A DNA stretch of 64,000 nt from Bacillaceae bacterium OF18-1A (lineage in GTDB: Bacteria; Bacillota; Bacilli; Bacillales; Bacillaceae_G): positions 60,923-124,922 of the forward strand of contig JAQEWB010000007.1 in assembly GCA_027694045.1 (NCBI GenBank). Reading direction: 5' to 3'. Position numbers and translations under genes: made by a program. Every line of letters begins with the position of its first letter. Positions within the stretch are counted from its first letter, which is position 1. Positions 16,547 through 24,984 of this stretch are shown here, in pieces. The notes below the pieces were generated by a model. The model worked only from the letters and a program-made list of their open reading frames with translations. It ran no database searches and was not told the origin of the DNA.

Positions 16547-19003
16547 ATGAGCTATGATAAGGATAAATGCAATAGGTTTTGGCCAGCTCTGCCAATTTCA
16601 TGTGATTTAGACAGCTCCTGTTGTAATCCTGTTATTTTTTCCAATGATCAAAAGCAAGAGCTAATTAGCTTGTTGACATCATTAAATACCGCACTTACTG
16701 CTTTTTTTAAAGATCCAGATGCAAATACAGCAGGGGCGTTATTAAACATATTACAATCTCTTTTGCAGTTGTTACAAAGTTTAAATCAAACACCAGATAC
16801 TCAATATGCTTTGCAAATTTTGCAGCAATTAATTGCTGCGTTACAACAGCCTAATTTACCTGTAGAGACGATTGGTCAATTGTCTCAGTTATTTTTACAA
16901 TCGATCGCTGCATTAGTTTCTAATTCGAATTTTCCAGCAAGTTTTTTATCTACCATTTTTCAAATTTTAGTGAATGGTACAACGAATAGTATTCCACCGG
17001 GTGTTACACCGAGCATTCCGGTTTCACCAACACAATCTACAGAGTTAGAACAATTATTATCGCAAATAACGACTGCGTTACAAAACTATATACAAGATCC
17101 AAATCCAGCAACAATAGCTAACTTACAGCAAATTATTAATGGGTTTTTGTCTCTACTTTCTACTTTTCCATCTAATCCACAAACAACATTTATGATTGAG
17201 TTATTACAAAATATTAGTGCAGCGTTAGAGGATCCTAGCACATCCATTTCACAAATCTCTCAGCTATTTCAACAATTTTTTAATGCGTTGTCTTCGTTCT
17301 TACCGACACTGATTTTAGATCCTAACACACTACAAACTCTTATTAATTCATTGTTAGAAGCAATAAATGCTTCGACTAATGGAGTTACAGAAGGACCTCA
17401 AGGACCACCGGGACCGCAGGGACCAGAAGGCCCAACAGGACCGCAAGGAATACAGGGAATTCAAGGGGTTCCTGGTCCAATAGGAGCAACGGGTCCTCAA
17501 GGTGTGCAAGGTTTGCAAGGTGCACAAGGTATAGAAGGTCCAACAGGTATACAAGGCGTGCAGGGAATTCAAGGCGTACAAGGATTACAAGGGATTCAAG
17601 GTATAGAAGGTCCAATAGGCCCAATTGGTCCAACAGGAATAGGTATTCCAGGCCCAGGCGGTGGAACGGGTGGTGTGCCAGGTCCAACAGGCCCAACGGG
17701 TCCTGCGGGTGGCCCGACAGGTCCAACTGGTCCGACAGGAGAAACAGGACCGCAAGGGATACAGGGTATAGAAGGTCCGTTAGGTCCACAGGGTCCAGAA
17801 GGCCCAACAGGCCCGCAAGGCGTGCAAGGGATTCAAGGTCCACAAGGATTAGAAGGCGCGACGGGCCCGCAAGGTGTGCAAGGAATTCAAGGTATAGAAG
17901 GTCCAATAGGTCCAACGGGTCCACAAGGTGTGCCAGGGGCACAAGGACCACAAGGGTTACAAGGAGAGACAGGACCACAAGGGGTGCAAGGTCCACAGGG
18001 TCCAGAAGGCCCGACTGGAGCAATAGGTCCGACGGGAGAAACCGGTGCAACGGGTCCACAAGGTATTCAAGGAATCCAAGGAATTCAGGGTCCACAAGGT
18101 ATAGCGGGTCCAACGGGAGAAACAGGGGTAACGGGTCCACAAGGTATTCAAGGAATCCAAGGAATTCAGGGTCCACAAGGTATAGCGGGTCCAACGGGGG
18201 AAACAGGAGCAACGGGTCCACAAGGTATTCAAGGAATCCAAGGAATTCAGGGCCCACAAGGTATAGCAGGCCCAACGGGAGAAACGGGAGCAACGGGTCC
18301 ACAAGGTATTCAAGGAATCCAAGGAATTCAGGGTCCACAAGGTATAGCAGGTCCAACGGGAGAAACAGGAGCGATTGGCCCGCAAGGTATTCAAGGAATC
18401 CAAGGAATTCAGGGCCCACAAGGTGCAACCGGTCCGACAGGAGATGCCGGGGCAATAGGTCCAACAGGAATAACGGGTCCAACAGGTTCTTCAGTTGCGG
18501 GATATTTCTATTCAACATCTGTAACGGGTCCGAATGCACCAATTGCTGTTATCTCTGGGTTAAATCCTCCAAACGGAAGTTATCCTGGAGGAAGTGTGTT
18601 ACCATTGGAACAGCCACCGGTTCTATCGGGAGCAGCTTTTTCAGCTTCATCCGGCGGAATACTAATTCAAGAGCCAGGAATATACGAGGTTAGTTATATG
18701 ATGGCTGCAGATGCATTTGGAAATTTCTTAACTCCACCAACAGGTAGCGCTCTAACTGTCGCAAATGGAGATGGAATTGCTATTCAATTACTATTGAATG
18801 GTAGTCCAGTACCTGGTAGTCTAGTACTGCAATCCTTAGGAGGATTCCAAACAATGATTGTAACAAATACAATGCTTATTAATGTTGCTGCCGCTGGCGC
18901 ATTGTTGCAATTACAATCCCATCCTAGTGCGCCTCCTACTAACTATTTCACAGTAATACCAGGAATGGTTACAAGAAGTATTAATATTGTTAAAATATCA
19001 TAA
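16547..19003 (+). CDS. Collagen-like exosporium protein (BclB-like N-terminus)
   Basis: 818 residues, ATG after GAAGGGGG. Residues ~1-280 hold two related helical units ([20 protein letters not shown]... and [18 protein letters not shown]...) after a short Cys-bearing N-terminus (C8, C19, C25, C26). This resembles the BclB N-terminal region. Residues ~280-648 are an uninterrupted Gly-X-Y collagen region rich in GPTG, GIQG and GPQG. Residues ~650-818 form a beta-rich C-terminal domain like the BclA trimerisation domain ([17 protein letters not shown]). Such proteins trimerise and form the hair-like nap of the spore exosporium, where Thr residues are glycosylated. The sigma-K promoter supports late sporulation expression. 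The exact Bcl member is not certain. Confidence 0.87.
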   Translation: MSYDKDKCNRFWPALPISCDLDSSCCNPVIFSNDQKQELISLLTSLNTALTAFFKDPDANTAGALLNILQSLLQLLQSLNQTPDTQYALQILQQLIAALQQPNLPVETIGQLSQLFLQSIAALVSNSNFPASFLSTIFQILVNGTTNSIPPGVTPSIPVSPTQSTELEQLLSQITTALQNYIQDPNPATIANLQQIINGFLSLLSTFPSNPQTTFMIELLQNISAALEDPSTSISQISQLFQQFFNALSSFLPTLILDPNTLQTLINSLLEAINASTNGVTEGPQGPPGPQGPEGPTGPQGIQGIQGVPGPIGATGPQGVQGLQGAQGIEGPTGIQGVQGIQGVQGLQGIQGIEGPIGPIGPTGIGIPGPGGGTGGVPGPTGPTGPAGGPTGPTGPTGETGPQGIQGIEGPLGPQGPEGPTGPQGVQGIQGPQGLEGATGPQGVQGIQGIEGPIGPTGPQGVPGAQGPQGLQGETGPQGVQGPQGPEGPTGAIGPTGETGATGPQGIQGIQGIQGPQGIAGPTGETGVTGPQGIQGIQGIQGPQGIAGPTGETGATGPQGIQGIQGIQGPQGIAGPTGETGATGPQGIQGIQGIQGPQGIAGPTGETGAIGPQGIQGIQGIQGPQGATGPTGDAGAIGPTGITGPTGSSVAGYFYSTSVTGPNAPIAVISGLNPPNGSYPGGSVLPLEQPPVLSGAAFSASSGGILIQEPGIYEVSYMMAADAFGNFLTPPTGSALTVANGDGIAIQLLLNGSPVPGSLVLQSLGGFQTMIVTNTMLINVAAAGALLQLQSHPSAPPTNYFTVIPGMVTRSINIVKIS
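18050..18420 (+). repeat. 81-bp tandem repeats in the collagen-like region
   Basis: About five near-identical units of 81 bases (27 residues: [19 protein letters not shown] plus PTGETGAT) follow each other. Identity at silent positions is very high, so copy number probably varies between strains. Confidence 0.85.
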
Positions 19004-19051
19004 GGGTGTTAATTTGATAAAGTTGCATTTAAAGGATGAAGTTTTAGTTGA

Positions 19052-19093
19052 AGAAATACAATTTTAGTCATAATTGTATTTCTTCTTTTTTAT
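19052..19093 (+). terminator. Terminator of the collagen-like gene
   Basis: GAAGAAATACAATT (loop TTAGTCAT) AATTGTATTTCTTC followed by TTTTTTAT. Confidence 0.85.
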
Positions 19094-19202
19094 AGTATTT
19101 TTTCTTACTAGGGTAATTATATTTGAAATTATTATATGAGGATTTATTGTATATATTGTCCGAAAGTTGATTACGATGATTTTGTATGTTGGATGAAAAA
19201 AG

Positions 19203-19268
19203 GAAAAAGAGCAACTAGCAAAGCTAACTGCTCCATTAAAGGGATCTCTCCAAGGGGGAATGGAGAAA
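19203..19268 (-). terminator. Possible minus-strand terminator in the gap before the TetR gene
   Basis: On the minus strand GAGCAGTTAGC (loop TTT) GCTAGTTGCTC is followed by TTTTT (plus-strand A-run at 19203-19208). A smaller hairpin (TCTCC...GGAGA) lies just upstream of it at about 19245-19266. No minus-strand gene ends here, so it may mark a small unannotated RNA or be a remnant. The rest of 19100-19340 shows nothing else. Confidence 0.4.
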
Positions 19269-19348
19269 ATATTATGTTACTAGCAGTATTGACAGATTAT
19301 TAGGAAATATACAATTGGATGAAAGAAATTTCAAATAATGTTTTTGCA

Positions 19349-19393
19349 TTGACAGTACAGCTAGTTATTTTATAAAATGAATGACAGTCATTC
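19349..19393 (+). promoter_or_regulatory. tetR promoter with palindromic operator
   Basis: TTGACA (19349-19354), 16 bases, TATAAA (19371-19376), then the dyad GAATGAC-A-GTCATTC (19379-19393) over the start point. A one-mismatch copy lies at 20036-20050 before the MFS gene, so the TetR protein probably represses both. Confidence 0.75.
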
Positions 19394-19413
19394 AATATGA
19401 AGGGGTTTAGGTA

Positions 19414-19989
19414 ATGAATAAAAAAGAGAAGATTGTCTATGCAGCTATTGAAGTGTTTCAGGAGAAGGGCGTTGAAAAAACGAAGATTTCTGATATCGTG
19501 AAATTGGCTGGCATTGCGCAAGGAACTTTCTATTTATATTTTCCTTCTAAGTTATCCGTTATGCCTGCAATAGCAGAGGTGATGGTTGAAAAGATGATAC
19601 TTGCAGTGAAAGAAAAAGTGCAGAACGACGTACCTTTTTCAAATAAAGTTACGCAAGTCATAGATGCCGTTTTTGGCTTTATAGCGGAATACCGTGAAAT
19701 ACAAGCTTTAATGTATGCAGGGCTTGCATCTACTGAACATATAAAAGAATGGGAAGCGGTGTATGAGCCTCTTTATATGTGGCTAAGCGAATTTTTAAGT
19801 GAGGCGAAAGAAGCAGGTGAAATTCGTGATTCGGTTCACGTAGAGCGAACAGCCAAGTTATTTATCGCTCTCGTTGAATCAGCAGCGGAACAAGTTTATT
19901 TATACGATCATAAAGATGAGGAGCAGGTCGAGTTACAAAAGGCAGAAGTACTAGATTTTTTAACACATGCGCTACATATAAAGAAGTAG
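19414..19989 (+). CDS. TetR/AcrR-family repressor
   Basis: 191 residues. The N-terminal helix-turn-helix is classical: IVYAAIEVFQEKGVEKTKIS, then DIVKLAGIAQGTFYLYFPSK (residues ~8-52). The C-terminal ligand-binding part is variable and all-helical. ATG 19414 has AAGGGG upstream. Matching palindromes sit at its own promoter and in front of the adjacent MFS drug-efflux-type gene, indicating autoregulation and control of the pump. The inducer is unknown but probably a pump substrate. A terminator separates the two genes. Confidence 0.9.
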   Translation: MNKKEKIVYAAIEVFQEKGVEKTKISDIVKLAGIAQGTFYLYFPSKLSVMPAIAEVMVEKMILAVKEKVQNDVPFSNKVTQVIDAVFGFIAEYREIQALMYAGLASTEHIKEWEAVYEPLYMWLSEFLSEAKEAGEIRDSVHVERTAKLFIALVESAAEQVYLYDHKDEEQVELQKAEVLDFLTHALHIKK

Positions 19990-19992
19990 TAA

Positions 19993-20027
19993 GATGAACC
20001 TGTCTGAAAAGGTAGGTTCATTTTTGA
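19993..20027 (+). terminator. Terminator after the TetR gene
   Basis: GATGAACCTGTC / GGTAGGTTCATT hairpin followed by TTT. Confidence 0.65.
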
Positions 20028-20035
20028 GGAGAACT

Positions 20036-20050
20036 GAATGATAGTCATTC
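20036..20050 (+). promoter_or_regulatory. Second TetR operator, upstream of the MFS gene
   Basis: GAATGATAGTCATTC, one base different from the operator at 19379-19393. No convincing -35/-10 pair is obvious beside it. Confidence 0.65.
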
Positions 20051-20080
20051 ATCTTGTGCTTATGTATGTGTGGAAGGATA

Positions 20081-20143
20081 GAGTGAAATTCTAGTGGGCG
20101 GGGCATCTCCATTCATTATGAGCCCACAAATAGCAGGATAAAG
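20081..20143 (+). repeat. Short degenerate bcr1-like element
   Basis: GAGTGAAATTCTAGTGGGCG at the left and GCCCACAAATAGCAGGATAAA at the right match, in order, the ends of the element at 3080-3191 (there GTGAAACTTTAATCAGTGGG and GCGAATAGCGGGATAAA). The middle is shortened. It lies in the leader of the MFS gene. Confidence 0.45.
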
Positions 20144-20199
20144 AAAAAGCTTCTTGGGCATTATTTTTGAGAGGAAGTTACGGGAAGAGGTGTTGAAAA

Positions 20200-21402
20200 G
20201 TGAAGAAACCGATAAAAGAACAAAAGATGGTGTTGGTCATTCTTTTGAGTAATATATTTATCGCTTTTTTAGGGATTGGATTAATCATTCCGGTTATGCC
20301 GTCCTTTATGAATGATATGGGTTTAACAGGGAAGACGATGGGTTATCTCGTTGCAGTATTTGCAATGGCTCAGCTTATTGCCTCACCTATTACAGGGCGC
20401 TGGGTTGACCTTTACGGCAGAAAGAAAATGATAATCATTGGATTATTTATTTTTGGTGTTTCAGAGCTTTTGTTTGGATTAGGAAAAGATGTATGGATGC
20501 TTTATGTAGCAAGGGTGCTAGGCGGAATTAGTGCTGCGTTTATTATGCCTGGTGTTACGGCATATGTTGCGGATATTACATCTATTAAAGAACGCCCAAA
20601 GGCGATGGGATATTTATCTGCGGCTATTAGTACCGGCTTTATTATAGGACCTGGAATTGGCGGATTTATCGCAGAGTACGGAATACGCGTGCCGTTCTTT
20701 GTAGCAGCAGTATTTGCTTTTGTAGCATGTGTGATTTCGATCTTTATTTTAAAAGAGCCATTAACGAAAGAAGAGCTTGCGGAGATTTCTTCTAATACGA
20801 AAGAATCAAGTTTTATCGGAGATTTAAAGAAATCATTACATCCAATGTATGCAATTGCATTTGTTATTGTATTTGTACTCGCATTTGGATTATCAGCATA
20901 TGAAACTGTATTTAGTCTGTTTTCTGATCATAAGTTTGGTTTCGCGCCGAAAGATATTGCAGCAATTATTACAATTAGCTCCATCTTTGGGGTAGTTGTG
21001 CAAGTATTTATGTTTGGCAAACTGGTAGACATATTCGGAGAAAAAGTATTGATTCAAATATGTTTAATTGTAGGTGCAGTGTTAGCGTTCGTATCCACTG
21101 TAGTCTTTAATTATTGGATTGTCCTTCTTGTTACTTGCTTTATTTTCTTAGCATTTGATTTACTGCGTCCAGCTTTAACGACATTTCTATCAAAGGCAGC
21201 TGGAAAAGAGCAAGGATTCGTTGCTGGTATGAACTCGACTTATACGAGTTTAGGAAATATCGCAGGACCAGCGATGGGCGGAATATTATTTGATATGAAT
21301 ATTCATTATCCATATGCATTTTCAGGAGTTGTTTTAATCGTTGGTCTCGGTATTACATTTATGTGGAGAGAGAAACAGTTGGTTGAAAGTTTGGCGAAGT
21401 AA
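20200..21402 (+). CDS. MFS multidrug-efflux-type transporter (Bmr/Blt/NorA-like)
   Basis: 400 residues with twelve predicted helices. GTG 20200 follows GAAGAGGTGTTG. Family motifs: GRWVDLYGRKKMIIIGL (MFS motif A, residues ~66-85), RVLGGISAAFIMPGVTAYVADIT (motif B region) and ISTGFIIGPGIGGFIAEYG (motif C, typical of drug:H+ antiporters). It would export toxic compounds using the proton gradient. The upstream TetR gene and shared operator indicate induction by substrate. A terminator (21428-21457) follows. Confidence 0.88.
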   Translation: MKKPIKEQKMVLVILLSNIFIAFLGIGLIIPVMPSFMNDMGLTGKTMGYLVAVFAMAQLIASPITGRWVDLYGRKKMIIIGLFIFGVSELLFGLGKDVWMLYVARVLGGISAAFIMPGVTAYVADITSIKERPKAMGYLSAAISTGFIIGPGIGGFIAEYGIRVPFFVAAVFAFVACVISIFILKEPLTKEELAEISSNTKESSFIGDLKKSLHPMYAIAFVIVFVLAFGLSAYETVFSLFSDHKFGFAPKDIAAIITISSIFGVVVQVFMFGKLVDIFGEKVLIQICLIVGAVLAFVSTVVFNYWIVLLVTCFIFLAFDLLRPALTTFLSKAAGKEQGFVAGMNSTYTSLGNIAGPAMGGILFDMNIHYPYAFSGVVLIVGLGITFMWREKQLVESLAK

Positions 21403-21427
21403 TGAAATAAAATTAAATAGTTAGTGG

Positions 21428-21457
21428 AAAGCCCCTTGTATAAAGGGCTTTTTTTTG
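21428..21457 (+). terminator. Terminator of the MFS efflux gene
   Basis: AAAGCCC (with CTTGTATAAA between) GGGCTTT followed by TTTTTG. Confidence 0.75.
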
Positions 21458-21461
21458 TATG

Positions 21462-23201
21462 TTAATACGTGGATGGCTGTATCCATAACTTCGCAAAATT
21501 TGCCCAACCGAATGAATCAATTGTTACGTTTTTTAAAGAAGACGGATATGTTTTTCTTTTTAAAACGTGATAGTTAAATAAGATGATGTTTTCTGCTTGT
21601 AAAAACTCTTCAATTTCATACATGAGCTCATAGCGCTTCTCTTTATTTTCTTCTAATAAAAAGGTATCAAGTAAACAGTTAATTTGGTTTTCATAGTGCG
21701 GGTCCATAAAACGATTTACGAAGCAACTTTTATTTTTAAATACATTTAAGAATGCGAGTTCATGATCGGTAGCAAACACTTCTCCCATAAAAATAATATC
21801 GGCATGTTTATCGATAGAACGATCCATATAATCTGAAACGAGAAATGGATGAAGTTCTACATGTATTCCTAATTGTTTGCAACGTTCTTTTAGGAAGTGT
21901 GCGTCATTTGCACTATCTTTAAATGCGAAGAAATAAATGTGTATCGTTTCTCCATTATATGTACTCTTTTTTAAATACTCTTTCGCTTTTTCTAAAGAGT
22001 AGGACCTTGTAGGAACTTGGCGACTTCTTTCAGGGAAAAAGCTTGATGCGGCAATTGTCCGTCTTCCTTCTATGCTACGAAGTATCGTTTCAACGTCATA
22101 TAGTTCTCTCCAAGCTTTTCGAAAGTATATGTCGTGATGAGGACCAGGTTTTGTAAAGTTGAAACTAGCATAAATACAGCCTATTTCTTCTATTTGTATA
22201 TCATACCTTTCATTCTCTTCTTCATTTGGTAGTTCATAATCAGCATCGATTTGCACATGGTCAGGAATACCCCAAAATTCAATACGGTCTAATAACGCGC
22301 GCTCTTTAAAATAATGAGTGAACGCTTCGAGTACGATATTATCTTCAGAGTAATGAGCAAGTTTGAAAGGCCCCGTTCCTATGTAGTGATGATTTTCGAT
22401 ACTCACATCACGCGGTAAAATTGCTAGTTGCATGGAACTTACATAGTGTAAGAAAAAAAGGTTGGGTTTGGCTAAATGAAATCGAATTTGCAGTGGTGAT
22501 GGTGTTTCGATTTGAACAATTTCTTCTGTTAACCATTCGAAAGGGGAATGAACTTCTTTTAGTCTTTCAAATGAAAATTGTACATCTTTAGAAGTTAAAA
22601 CTGTTTCGTTATGAAAATATACATCCTTTCGTAAATAAAAGGTCCACGTAAGCCCGTCTTCACTTAATTCCCACGTATGCGCAATGTGTGGTTCCATTTT
22701 TTCAATAACATCGTTATAAACGACTAACGTATCAAAAATTTGACTCGTAAGGTGGCTCTCCGTAGTTACAGCCACAAAAGCCGGATCTAATGGGAATATC
22801 TTTCTCGATATAGGAATCTTTAATATGTCGTACATATCACTTGAAGGTTCGTATCCAAAATGATGATGTAGTTTATTTTCTATCTTTTTTTGAAGTGCAA
22901 GGGGAAGGGGTTCTTTTAAAAGAAGAAAAACATCCTTTAATTTTTCTTGCGCTAACAGGTCATCTGTATAGGATTCAATCGCTTCTAGGAAACTATTTGC
23001 AAATATAATTTCCGTTTTATTCCCGCGTCCTCGCCCTGGAGTCCAGCTAATTAATTGCTCCCCACTCATTTTCTTTAATAAAATTTTTACGTTTTTCGTA
23101 CTGCAATATAAAACATCCGCTAATTCTTGTAAGCTATTTCGCATATGTTCTTGATCTTGTGCATGTAGTCTTAGTCTAATGTAATAGTCCATAATTTTCA
23201 T
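21462..23201 (-). CDS. SgrR-like regulator with solute-binding (SBP_bac_5) domain
   Basis: ATG 23201 follows AGAAGGAAG, giving 579 residues. Residues ~1-110 resemble the SgrR N-terminal DNA-binding domain (LQELADVLYCSTKNVKILLK, then GRGRGNKTEIIF). Residues ~150-560 are an ABC-type extracellular solute-binding fold of the oligopeptide class (TWELSEDGLTWTFYLRKDV, FHNETVLTSKDVQFSFERL, IGTGPFKL). There is no signal peptide, so this is a cytoplasmic sensor and not a transporter component. It is divergent from an MFS gene and probably controls it, an arrangement like E. coli sgrR and setA. The ligand is unknown. Confidence 0.85.
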   Translation of the reverse strand: MKIMDYYIRLRLHAQDQEHMRNSLQELADVLYCSTKNVKILLKKMSGEQLISWTPGRGRGNKTEIIFANSFLEAIESYTDDLLAQEKLKDVFLLLKEPLPLALQKKIENKLHHHFGYEPSSDMYDILKIPISRKIFPLDPAFVAVTTESHLTSQIFDTLVVYNDVIEKMEPHIAHTWELSEDGLTWTFYLRKDVYFHNETVLTSKDVQFSFERLKEVHSPFEWLTEEIVQIETPSPLQIRFHLAKPNLFFLHYVSSMQLAILPRDVSIENHHYIGTGPFKLAHYSEDNIVLEAFTHYFKERALLDRIEFWGIPDHVQIDADYELPNEEENERYDIQIEEIGCIYASFNFTKPGPHHDIYFRKAWRELYDVETILRSIEGRRTIAASSFFPERSRQVPTRSYSLEKAKEYLKKSTYNGETIHIYFFAFKDSANDAHFLKERCKQLGIHVELHPFLVSDYMDRSIDKHADIIFMGEVFATDHELAFLNVFKNKSCFVNRFMDPHYENQINCLLDTFLLEENKEKRYELMYEIEEFLQAENIILFNYHVLKRKTYPSSLKNVTIDSFGWANFAKLWIQPSTY

Positions 23202-23306
23202 ATAAACACTTCCTTCTATCATAAAAGGGGAAACTCTTTAGAATATTCTAACCTTTTTCTTCCTCTTTTTCAAAGTAAAATAAGTAAGCATAAGGAGGGG
23301 GAAACA

Positions 23307-24569
23307 ATGGGATTTTGGAGTATGCATCGAAATATAAAAATTAGAATTATAACTTCGTTTTTAACACGTACTGTGTCCACGATGATTTTTCCATTTATGG
23401 CGATTTATTTTTCAATAAAGTTAGGTAGTGTGATTGCTGGTGCATTACTACTTATTAATGTCATAGCTTCATTAGTAATTGGTTTATACGGTGGATATGT
23501 TGGGGATCGACTTGGACGTAAAAAAGTAATGATTATCGGTCAAAGTATACAAGTCATTTCCATTGCTTGTATGGGAGTTACGAATTCAGATTATGTAGAT
23601 TCACCGTGGTTAACATTTATATTTATGTTAGTGAATAGTTTAGGGTCTGGACTTATGAATCCGGCGACAGAGGCGATGTTAATTGATGTGAGTACACCGG
23701 AAAATCGAAAAGTGATGTATAGCATTAACTACTGGGCAATTAATTTATCCATTGCGATTGGAGCAATATTTGGTGGGTTATTATTTGAAAACTATAGATT
23801 ACAATTGTTTATCGTATTAACGCTTATTGCTATTATTACTTTATATGTGATGGCTGTATATATGGAAGAAGTGTATGTAGCACGAAAAACAGCAGAAAAG
23901 AAAAATGTGTTAAAAGATATGGCAGATAGTTATAAAGTTGTGATGAAAGACAGGGCGTTTTTAATTTTTTGTGTAGCGAGTATATGTACATTGTCGTTAG
24001 AGTTTCAAATTAATAATTATTTAGGTGTTCGCTTGCAGAAGGAATTTGAAACGGTTCACTTTTTCTTCGGTAATGGTTTCACGTTTGATTTAACAGGAAT
24101 TCGCATGCTGAGCTGGATTTCTGCAGAGAATACAATTTTAGTTGTGTTATGTTCAGCGCTTCTTATTAAAATGCTGAAAAGCTTCAACGATTTGAAAATA
24201 TTATATGTAGGCTTATTCATTTATACAATTGGATTTACAATACTCGGAACGAGCAATAGTGTATGGATTTTATTAATGGCAGGGCTTTTCCAAACGGTAG
24301 GCGAGATGATGTATGTGCCAGTGCGTCAATCTATTATGGCGGATATGGTGCCAGATGGGGCAAGAGGTTCTTATATGGCAATTAACGGAATGGTCTTTCA
24401 AGTGGCGAAAATGAATGGTGCATTAGGTATTATGCTCGGTTCATTTCTTGCATCTTGGGGCATGAGCGCTCTATATTTCATCATTGGTATGAGCAGTATT
24501 TTATTATTTATGAAGGCGATAGGGAACGAGAAATATGGGGATGAGAGAGAGAGTTCTCAGATTGGATAA
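23307..24569 (+). CDS. MFS transporter, partner of the SgrR-like regulator
   Basis: 420 residues with twelve predicted helices. MFS motif A is clear (GGYVGDRLGRKKVMIIG, residues ~69-85). ATG 23307 follows AAGGAGGGGG. The divergent SgrR-like regulator shares its ~100-base promoter gap, so it is the likely controller. By analogy with SetA it could export sugars or related metabolites, but drug efflux is equally possible. A very long terminator hairpin overlaps the stop codon. Confidence 0.85.
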   Translation: MGFWSMHRNIKIRIITSFLTRTVSTMIFPFMAIYFSIKLGSVIAGALLLINVIASLVIGLYGGYVGDRLGRKKVMIIGQSIQVISIACMGVTNSDYVDSPWLTFIFMLVNSLGSGLMNPATEAMLIDVSTPENRKVMYSINYWAINLSIAIGAIFGGLLFENYRLQLFIVLTLIAIITLYVMAVYMEEVYVARKTAEKKNVLKDMADSYKVVMKDRAFLIFCVASICTLSLEFQINNYLGVRLQKEFETVHFFFGNGFTFDLTGIRMLSWISAENTILVVLCSALLIKMLKSFNDLKILYVGLFIYTIGFTILGTSNSVWILLMAGLFQTVGEMMYVPVRQSIMADMVPDGARGSYMAINGMVFQVAKMNGALGIMLGSFLASWGMSALYFIIGMSSILLFMKAIGNEKYGDERESSQIG

Positions 24570-24620
24570 CACTATATAAAAAGCGAACCAGTTATACTGG
24601 CTCGCTTTTTATATAGTGTT
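24568..24620. terminator. Bidirectional 25-bp hairpin terminator
   Basis: Arms 24568-24592 and 24596-24620 pair with one mismatch; the core is AAAAAGCGA...TCGCTTTTT. It separates the MFS gene from the converging small gene and overlaps the last codons of both. Confidence 0.85.
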
Positions 24621-24823
24621 TAGAACGGATCAACTTCAGCTAAATTAGGATTGGCATTCGGACTGGTTAATAAGGTTTTTAGCTCACCTACTTCAGAGAG
24701 AGCAACGAGGATATAACCACTAATGAGAACGATGAGTCCAATGACTCGTAATGTTTGTAATGAAATGTCACGACTATTGTTTTCTGAGGGGGTTTCGGGC
24801 GGTGAAGGCGGATTGTTATTCAT
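24620..24823 (-). CDS. Hypothetical 67-residue membrane protein
   Basis: ATG 24823 follows AGATGGGAG. The N-terminus is Pro/Asn-rich (MNNNPPSPPETPSENNSR). One membrane helix (LRVIGLIVLISGYILVAL, residues ~25-43) and a short acidic tail follow. I do not recognise a family. It shares the converging terminator with the MFS gene. Confidence 0.6.
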   Translation of the reverse strand: MNNNPPSPPETPSENNSRDISLQTLRVIGLIVLISGYILVALSEVGELKTLLTSPNANPNLAEVDPF

Positions 24824-24951
24824 AATAGGGCTCCCATCTTTTTTATTTATATATGTGTAAAATCATGATTGAACTTATGGATTGGAATTGTATAGTCATT
24901 TTTACTATATGAGAAATGCCTAGGAATAGTGATTAGGAATTTTAGGAATAA

Positions 24952-24984
24952 GAAAAGAAGCTACGTGTGCAGCCTCTTTTCTCG
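24952..24984. terminator. Terminator of the EcsB-like gene
   Basis: GAAAAGAAGCT / AGCCTCTTTTC hairpin next to the stop codon of the minus-strand gene, with T-rich flank on that strand. Confidence 0.65.

Noticed and set aside
17354..18542. Long minus-strand frames opposite the collagen-like gene
   Set aside because: They mirror the Gly-X-Y repeats (Leu/Val/Asp or Trp/Thr-rich nonsense) and have no ribosome sites.
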